NCBI GenBank assembly: GCA_946406115.1
Contig: OX291543.1
Location: forward strand, 5,458,501 to 5,522,500
DNA: 64,000 nucleotides
From: Apoda limacodes
Taxonomy: Eukaryota; Arthropoda; Insecta; Lepidoptera; Limacodidae
Direction: 5' to 3'
The notes beneath the pieces are model-generated. The model saw only the letters and a list, made by a program, of their open reading frames with translations. It had not been told where the DNA came from and did not search any database. The translations under genes and the position numbers were made by a program. Below are positions 57,830 through 64,000 of the stretch, piece after piece (the first letter of the stretch is position 1; each line of letters starts with the position of its first letter).

Positions 57830-58055
57830 GGCTTGGGCCATAATCCACCAAGCCAGCTTAGCGTGAATTGACGCACGATTGTCCAGCAGCTCATAAGGCC
57901 TCTAATTTGGCTTTACGACTGCTGGCATATGCCAATCCAGCCAGGACTGACGGTTTACCCACTTTCTCACACTAAACCACAAAGCTAATAAATATGAGCC
58001 ACTAGTCGGTTACTCATCCAATGACTGACCAAGGCTGGTGTTCCTTAACTTAGCT
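57830..58055 (-). mobile_element. 5S rRNA-derived SINE (minus)
   Basis: The head on the minus strand (AAGTTAAGGAACACCAGCC, GTCAGTCATTGGATGAGTAA) is followed by the tail GGCATATGCCAGCAGTCGTA, AAGCCAAATTAGAGGCC and TTATGAGCTGC. It is more diverged than the copies in intron 3. Confidence 0.65.
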
Positions 58056-58621
58056 TTTGTTGCATTAGCGACTGGGCTACAATCACGAGCTCTTCTTTTG
58101 GGAATACTATTAAAATAACGCTTCAGTCTCGTTTGTTTTAAAACCGGGACGATAGCTAAACTAGGACAAACACGGGAGTAATCGGACGGATTACAGGAAA
58201 CAATACAATGCGTAGGTATGAGTTGAAATTGAGTCTGACAAAACAAGTAAAATATATCACATTACCGACAACAACGAGCAATTGTGTCGATTGTTTATAT
58301 AATGTAATACCATGTTTGATGGGGAGAACAATGGGGCATTAAGTAGAACGGAGACAGTATACCTATGCGTATGGGGTAGAGGTTGTTAATGAAGTGAATG
58401 TCTAGGCCAGCGGTTCCACGAATAAGACCCTATATTTTTCGAAAACAGGCAGTCACCTTTGATTTTATTCCATCAGCCGAATCTGAGTCGGATTATATTT
58501 TTTTTATTGATATTAAGAATTCATTCTCTCTGAAACAAATATTTGAAGCAACCGATTCAAACTTGAATGATGTTTGGATTGAACTAAAGATTAATAATAA
58601 TAATAATTTTGGATAAATGTC

Positions 58622-58790
58622 ACAACGCCATCTAGTTTTTTTTGTAAATACATACATATCATACATAAATACAACCAAACTCAAGACAAACACAAATGTT
58701 TAACACATAAATGATTGTCAAGTGCGGGAATCGAACACACATCCTCTGCACAGCAGCCGGCCACACTACCAACTAGGCTGCGACGGAGTA
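58622..58790 (-). mobile_element. tRNA-derived SINE (minus), with intact head
   Basis: The minus strand reads CCGTCGCAGCCTAGTTGGTA (A-box), then GTGTGTTCGATTCCCGCAC (B-box), CAATCATTTATGTGTTAAAC, TGTGTTTGTCTTGAGTTTGG and CTAGATGGCGTTGTGACA. Both promoter boxes are close to consensus. Confidence 0.8.
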
Positions 58791-59675
58791 TAAAGATTGC
58801 TATTAAAGAACCCTACAGTCATGGGGAAGGCTATTAGGTTCACCTTCCATTTGTATCAACTGACAAATGCGAGACTGGCTTTTCAGTTTACGATTAAACT
58901 TATGACAAGTTCAGGAATATACCGGATGTCGGTCCAGATCTTCCCATCGGACATCAATTCTAGTTTTAATGCTATTTTAAGAAAATATGTAAATAAATTT
59001 CATTCTTTACATTAAATACTTGAAAATTGTTATTTCAAAATAGTCTTTCTTTGCAGGTAAAACCTTATTTCTTTTTTTTGATTATTGTGTCGCCACGTCT
59101 GTTAATTATCACCTTGGGTTGTCAGAAGATTGAGTGACACCACCATTCTTAAAGGTATATAGTCACTCAAAGCCCACATCGCCTTACAACATGCTTTAAA
59201 CAGGTGTAATGGTCTTAAAATAACATTATTGTCAATTTACTTTGTTACTGCTAAGAAAGGGTTTTACCAAAAAGGTGGACCAATAAGTCTTCCGTAGGCA
59301 AAAAAATTGGGAAACGCTGGTCTAGGTTGTACTAAATCTATGTCACATAAAATCAATTTTCGATATTAATCAATCAATTTGTGTTATCATCAATCAAATC
59401 AAATACATAAATATTTGCTATCTATATAGTAAAATGTATCTACTAAGCAATAATAGTGTATGTATTATACTCGAATATAATTTTCACTAAGTATTAAATT
59501 GTTAATCTAATGTTTGGCCTCTCTCTATCTAAATATGTATATCAACCTAATTTTGGAAGTAAAGAATAAATTAATTAGTTCAAATAAAAACACAGTCATT
59601 CGTTTAGAAAAGAGCATATTTGGTGAGCATGCCAATTTATTGTATTAAAAGTACCTATTATATCTAAACACTAAC
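58791..59675. other. Intergenic sequence, nothing recognised
   Basis: A 72-codon frame at 58797 has no recognised domain. Confidence 0.35.
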
Positions 59676-60245
59676 TTCTGCCAGCAGCTTCGCCCGCCCT
59701 AAATTTCGTCATCGGCGTTGGTTCTTACGGCAACTCCTTAATTATAGAAAAAAAAAACAATCAAATCTTTCCTCTTTAATGGCATAATACATTCGTGTCT
59801 GTGAAACCATGGAAATACACATACAAAATTTCAACCCAGTCGGTCAAGCCGTTTAATAGTTGACATACTAACAGCAGCGCCACTTGTATTAACAGCAGGG
59901 TCCAATTGTATTTTTAAATCATCAAGAAAACCATCGAAATACCCGTATAAAATTTCAACCCAATCGGTTCAGCCGTTTAGAAGTTATGTGAAAAAGGAAG
60001 TAATTACGTAATTAAGTAATTAAGAATGTACGGAAGGATAATTCTTACTACCCATTGTCCCATTACCCGTTTTCCCGTAGGAATGAAGCATTTTCCCGCG
60101 GTAAAAAGTAACCTATGTTCATCGGGGATAATGTCGGCTTCTGATGGTAAAAGAATTTTTCAAATCGGTCTAGTAGTTTAGGAGCCTATTCAATACAAAC
60201 AAACAAACAATCAAAACATTCCTCTTTATAATATTAGTATAGATA
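59676..60245 (-). repeat. LINE-tail-type repeats, several joined pieces
   Basis: Pieces include CAGCAGCTTCGCCCGCCC, GGCGTTGGTTCTTACGGC, two versions of AAAATTTCAACCCAATCGGT (about 59830 and 59955), TTCAAATCGGTCTAGTAGTT and ATTCCTCTTTATAATATTAG. They are tail fragments of one or more LINE families. Confidence 0.55.
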
Positions 60246-60879
60246 AAAATTTAGAAACCTGAAAATAGTGATTGTCGATGTTTTATCCGAAAAACAATTT
60301 GAAATAGAACTGAAATTCCCTAAAATGCTTACAAAGCTATCGACTTCACATAAAATTTAGTAAAGACACATATGATCGTATCAAAAAAAAATATTTGACA
60401 ACAAATTTTGTTTGAAGAAACCAACTGACCCATTCAGTTGAAGTCCACCGGTAGAAAAAAGACTACTCCGATTAGAATAGCAACGATCTTTAATTTCTTT
60501 AAATGAATTCGCAGTGGAGACGATCTTTAATTCATGACACCAATATGCATTATAATCAGATGTTTCATTCCTTTTAAAACAAACCTCATGGGCGAAGCTA
60601 AGCAATTATTAAGTAATTTAATAAGTACGTAATTTTTCTTTAACGGAAAGAAAGTAACATTCAATTTAATACAATATGTAAGTACATACCAGCAATGTGT
60701 TGTTACCTACCTAAACTACATCATTTTTTGAGTCAGGAATATAACAACTACGTAGTGGTTTTATTCTCTTTGTCTAAATAACTTCTTATAGAGTGTCTAA
60801 TGTCTCTTGCAAATATCGAAGTACCTACTCTACTTCATAGTCTTACTTGATGTAGAAATAAACAAGGTTTGGGTACAAT

Positions 60880-61457
60880 ATTCAGGAAAATGCACAAGAG
60901 GTAGGGCACTGCAAGTACTCGCTCGAATAAGCTGCCCTAACAAATAAAGCGGTGCATAGCGAGTTCTTGCTCGAATGAGCGGCCCGAACTGGGGAAGTAC
61001 CTCTACCTTACAGAAAACCGCGGCCACAATAACACTAACATTGAGTAGTGTTGTGTTCCTGGCGGTGAGTAAGGTTGCCAGAGCTCTCTCATTGAGGATT
61101 CGCTGCGTGGACAGCGGAGGACCGGCGGTGCTTGTTGCTGTCATAGCTCGGCGTGCTGGTCCGGCGGTCAGGGAGACCTGATGAAACGGCTGACCGCTGG
61201 CCGCCCGCAGGTCGAACGGGTTCCCGAACCCAGGGATCACTTAATCTCCGCCCTGGGAGGCTGATCCACCAGCCTGTGTAAAATCTCTGAAGTGGTATTC
61301 GTGCCGGAGAAGAGGGGGATCAGGGGCCCTTCCGCCCGCCGTGCCAGCAACCGTATCATCTGTGTTGAGCTTCGGCAGTCTAAGTACCGCACCTTTTTGT
61401 CTTCTAAACTGTCTGTGCAGTGAATCCTCATCCTTAGTCTAAGTAACTTCATATAAA
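60880..61457 (+). mobile_element. 5' part of a jockey-like LINE (untranslated or decayed ORF1 region)
   Basis: This GC-richer stretch leads directly into the endonuclease frame at 61458. No intact ORF1 can be read; zinc-knuckle motifs were not found. The minus frames across it are regarded as chance. Confidence 0.5.
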
Positions 61458-62565
61458 ATGGCCAGAAATAGAAAAAAGAAAAGAGTTTTTACAGCGGCTA
61501 CTCCATCCATATTCAATGTGGATTTTTGCAATATCAGGGGTATTCACGCAAATCTTAACGCAGTCCACCACCACCTCGAGACTGCGCAGCCGACTATTCT
61601 TTTTCTAACGGAGACGCAGATATCGCCCGGCCGACACATCATACCTTCATTATCCCGGCTACAAACTCGAGCAAAATTTTTTGTGTCGTGGCGGTGTAAG
61701 TATGTTCGTACGGGAGGATATCTGCTGTCGCCGCCTTCATAGCCTTGAAGACAGGGACCTGTCGATATTGTGGGTGCGCGTAGATGACGGCGGCCGCACT
61801 CGTATCTATGCGTGCCTATACAGGTCTCATAGCGGTGACACGGACGTAACTCAACTCTTCACGCACCTGAGTTTGACGACTGACAAAGTTCTAGAGCAAT
61901 ATCCCACAGCAGAACTAGTTATTTTGGGAGACTTTGACGCCCACCATCGTGAGTGGCTCAGTTCTCGAACCAATAACTTTGCAGGGATATCTGCTCAAAA
62001 ATTTGCTCTGACCTATGGATTCTGTCAGCTGGTACTTTCTCCAACGAGAATACCAGATATAGAGGACCATACGAGCTCCTTACTGGACCTTCTGCTGACT
62101 ACACGTACGGACGGATATTCCGTCTCAGTGGATGCGCCTCTTGGCTCCTCGGATCACTGTCTCGTTCGGACTCAAATGTCATGCACACAACCCGATCCTT
62201 CTGCGCCAACTAATTGGCTTCGTGTGTGGCACTATAAGTCGGCAGACTGGGATGGATTGCGAGAATTTTATGCATCGTACCCGTGGAAGCAGCTCTGCTT
62301 TAGCTCAGATGATCCTGACGTCTTCGGAGCCGCTGTCACTGAGAGAATCCTCGCTGGTATGGAATGTTTCATTTCTAACCTACGAGTACCTGCCGGCGTC
62401 AAAAACCGACCGTGGTTTAATAGGTCTCGCAGAGGAGCTAACATTTTTAAGCAAACTGCGTATGAGGCTTGGACCGCGGCTCGTAAAAATAAGGATCCGA
62501 ATATTTCTGAATTAAAACGCAAATTAAATGCTGCCTCGAGGTTCAGTAAGAAAGCAACCGCAGAG
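61458..62565 (+). pseudogene. Jockey-like LINE ORF2, endonuclease domain
   Basis: Two frames (61458-61742 and 61681-62625) together give an AP-type endonuclease: FCNIRGIHANL, LFLTETQIS, then after a shift near 61620-61645 CRGGVSMFVRED, YRSHSGD, LVILGDFDAHHREWL, SLLDLLLT and APLGSSDHCLVRT. These carry the Asn, Glu, Asp and SDH active-site motifs of this enzyme, which nicks target DNA for retrotransposition. The coding sequence stops at 62565, where a poly-T run of another LINE begins. The RT part is not found in the window. Confidence 0.85.
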
Positions 62566-63233
62566 CAAAATTTTTTTTTTTTTTATATACCACTAAGGTG
62601 GCAAACAAGCTTACGGTCCGCCTGATGGTAAGCGGTCACCGTAGCCTATGGACTCTTGCAACACCAGGGCATCAGACGCGCGTTGCCGACCCTTCAGAAA
62701 TCTAATAACTTGTTTCTTGAAGAACTCCACTGTAGTCCTTGCAGAAAACCTTGGCAGGGAGCTCATTCCACAACTTAAGTATTTGCGGGAGGAAGTTTCT
62801 CTGAAACCGCACTGTACGCGACCATTTAGGTTCTAAAGTGTGAGAATGAATTCCCTGCCGATGGCGAGCGGTGCGATGGTAGAAAGTAGCCGTGGGCATC
62901 ATTTCGAACAATTGCTCAGAACACAACCCATTGTACAAGTGGTAGAACACACACAGGGAGGTAAAGTCTCTCCCTCAGACTTAAGGGCTCGATACCGCAA
63001 GTGAGTTTGGATTCGTCGACAATTCTCACAGTTGAATCGGACCAAGTTTACCCGTCCCCAGTCAGAGACCTGGGACAGTGTGGTCTCGATTTGAGACACA
63101 AGTTCTCCGCGGTTTTCCTCCACAACGGAACGAGGGATGTTTGCACGACCCGTGTAAAAAGCGTCTCCAGTACTGTCATCTGCATAGCAATGTATGTCGT
63201 TGATGTCCAACATGTCATTAGGCAATCTGTTCC
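62566..63233 (-). mobile_element. Daphne/CR1-like LINE inserted into the jockey-like LINE
   Basis: The minus strand from 63233 carries RT sequence HCYADDSTGDAFYTGRANIP and QIETTLSQVSDWGRVN, then the C-terminus (HSHTLEPKWSRTVRFQRNFL). Its poly-A tail is the poly-T at 62567-62583. It is very similar to 1-637. An internal piece is missing near 63025-63030. It is 5'-truncated at 63233. It lies within the other element's frame and so inserted later. Confidence 0.85.
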
Positions 63234-64000
63234 TTTTAGCTATTTCGCTTTTCCTGGTTTTAAGTTGATACACAATGAACAAACCAAGAGAGGTGGATGT
63301 GTTGATTTTTACGCTGATATAAGCTTTTCAATTAATTAGTGCATCACTGTCCAAGTATCTCACTTTGCTGAGCATTTGTTATAGAAGTCAACATATGATC
63401 CTAAAAAAAATCTTTTTAGTTTCTTTACAACTTTTGAGACATTTCTTAATCGCTTTTGAAAATCTTGAACACCTATAAAGATATTGGTGGATCACTAACA
63501 ATTGCTATCTACCCTAAACTCTGGCAAACTAAATGTTCTGCCTTCTTTCTCTTCTAATAACTCTCCGTCTTTTCTTAATTCCATATACCCATATGTGACA
63601 GCAGAATTCAATAAAGCCTCTTTTAATGGTCAGCTAAGTTCCTGCTTTTCGTAAAAAGTTCATTCCTAAATATTTCTCTGTTCGCAACTATAAGGATATA
63701 AATATAAGTTACCTAATATGAAATCTGTTTCTTAAAAATAAAGACTGAAATAACGTTTACAACGCTGATGACATTGAAAAATATAAATAATTAAAATTTA
63801 TATCGATAAATATCTCTATTTACTCCTAAACGTATAATTTAGGTTAAACGATCACCAGAATCTTGGTAAAATCTAAATATTCGCAACACGAGGTCAAAAC
63901 GTGTTTTGGGAAAACGAGATAGTAAAAAGGTGAACAAAAGTAAAGTTACTCGTAGCCCTTTGCAGCAGCTGCAGCAGGGTCGTTATATTTAAAAGTCTAA
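63234..64000. other. AT-rich flank, nothing recognised
   Basis: The expected continuation of the jockey-like element is not recognisable here. A CTGCAG/GCAGCAGCTGCAGCAGG patch lies near 63961. Confidence 0.35.

Noticed and set aside
60830..61240. 136-codon minus frame
   Set aside because: It lies antisense in the 5' part of a jockey-like LINE with higher GC content, where long chance frames are common. No domain is seen.
1..64000. CRISPR array, operons or prokaryotic genes
   Set aside because: Sequence character, introns and repeats are those of an insect nuclear genome. The only regularly spaced array (8915-9495) lacks conserved full repeats and unique equal spacers with associated genes.

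Overview
The window is eukaryotic, AT-rich and dominated by transposable elements. It most likely comes from a moth or butterfly (Lepidoptera). The support is a set of dispersed repeats I recognise from lepidopteran genomes (units starting AGGGTTCCGTACC and ending near GACTCGCACTTGGCCG; tRNA-derived SINEs; jockey-, CR1/Daphne- and RTE-type LINE remnants) plus an insect-type V-ATPase subunit e gene split by introns. There is no sign of bacterial operon structure.

Host genes are few. The best is a four-exon gene for V-ATPase subunit e (exons at 26086-26183, 26272-26319, 29894-29981 and 43895-43921). It encodes 86 residues, and its third intron of about 13.9 kb is packed with repeats. A second likely gene ends in an exon at 10623-11174 that encodes a small secreted protein. 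Two weaker minus-strand exon candidates lie at about 14717-14786 and 20099-20423.

Layout: 1-2160 holds LINE remnants. 2331-8336 is a large palindromic element whose two 2505-bp arms each carry a decayed protein-primed family B DNA polymerase gene. It sits between the two halves of a common dispersed repeat. 8768-10100 holds a loose array of a 13-bp motif (CACCGAAATGAAA) with roughly 21-bp spacing. 15386-18733 is a decayed Helitron (Rep plus PIF1-type helicase). 21340-22330 is a Daphne-type LINE. 23960-25154 is an element with inverted ends of about 95 bp. 26086-44500 is the V-ATPase gene, whose introns carry SINEs, 5S-derived SINEs, LINEs and dispersed repeats. 44500-60800 is intergenic with scattered LINE and SINE fragments. 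60880-62570 is the 5' part of a jockey-like LINE that a Daphne-type LINE tail interrupts at 62566.

The item most worth following up is the palindromic polymerase-bearing element. Its arms match by eye without net insertions or deletions over 2.5 kb, and its centre is a patchwork of reoriented fragments of the same gene. It is either a recent inverted dimer of a protein-primed selfish element or virus-like replicon, or a chimeric assembly artefact. All readings were made by eye, so family names for repeats are best judgements rather than database hits.
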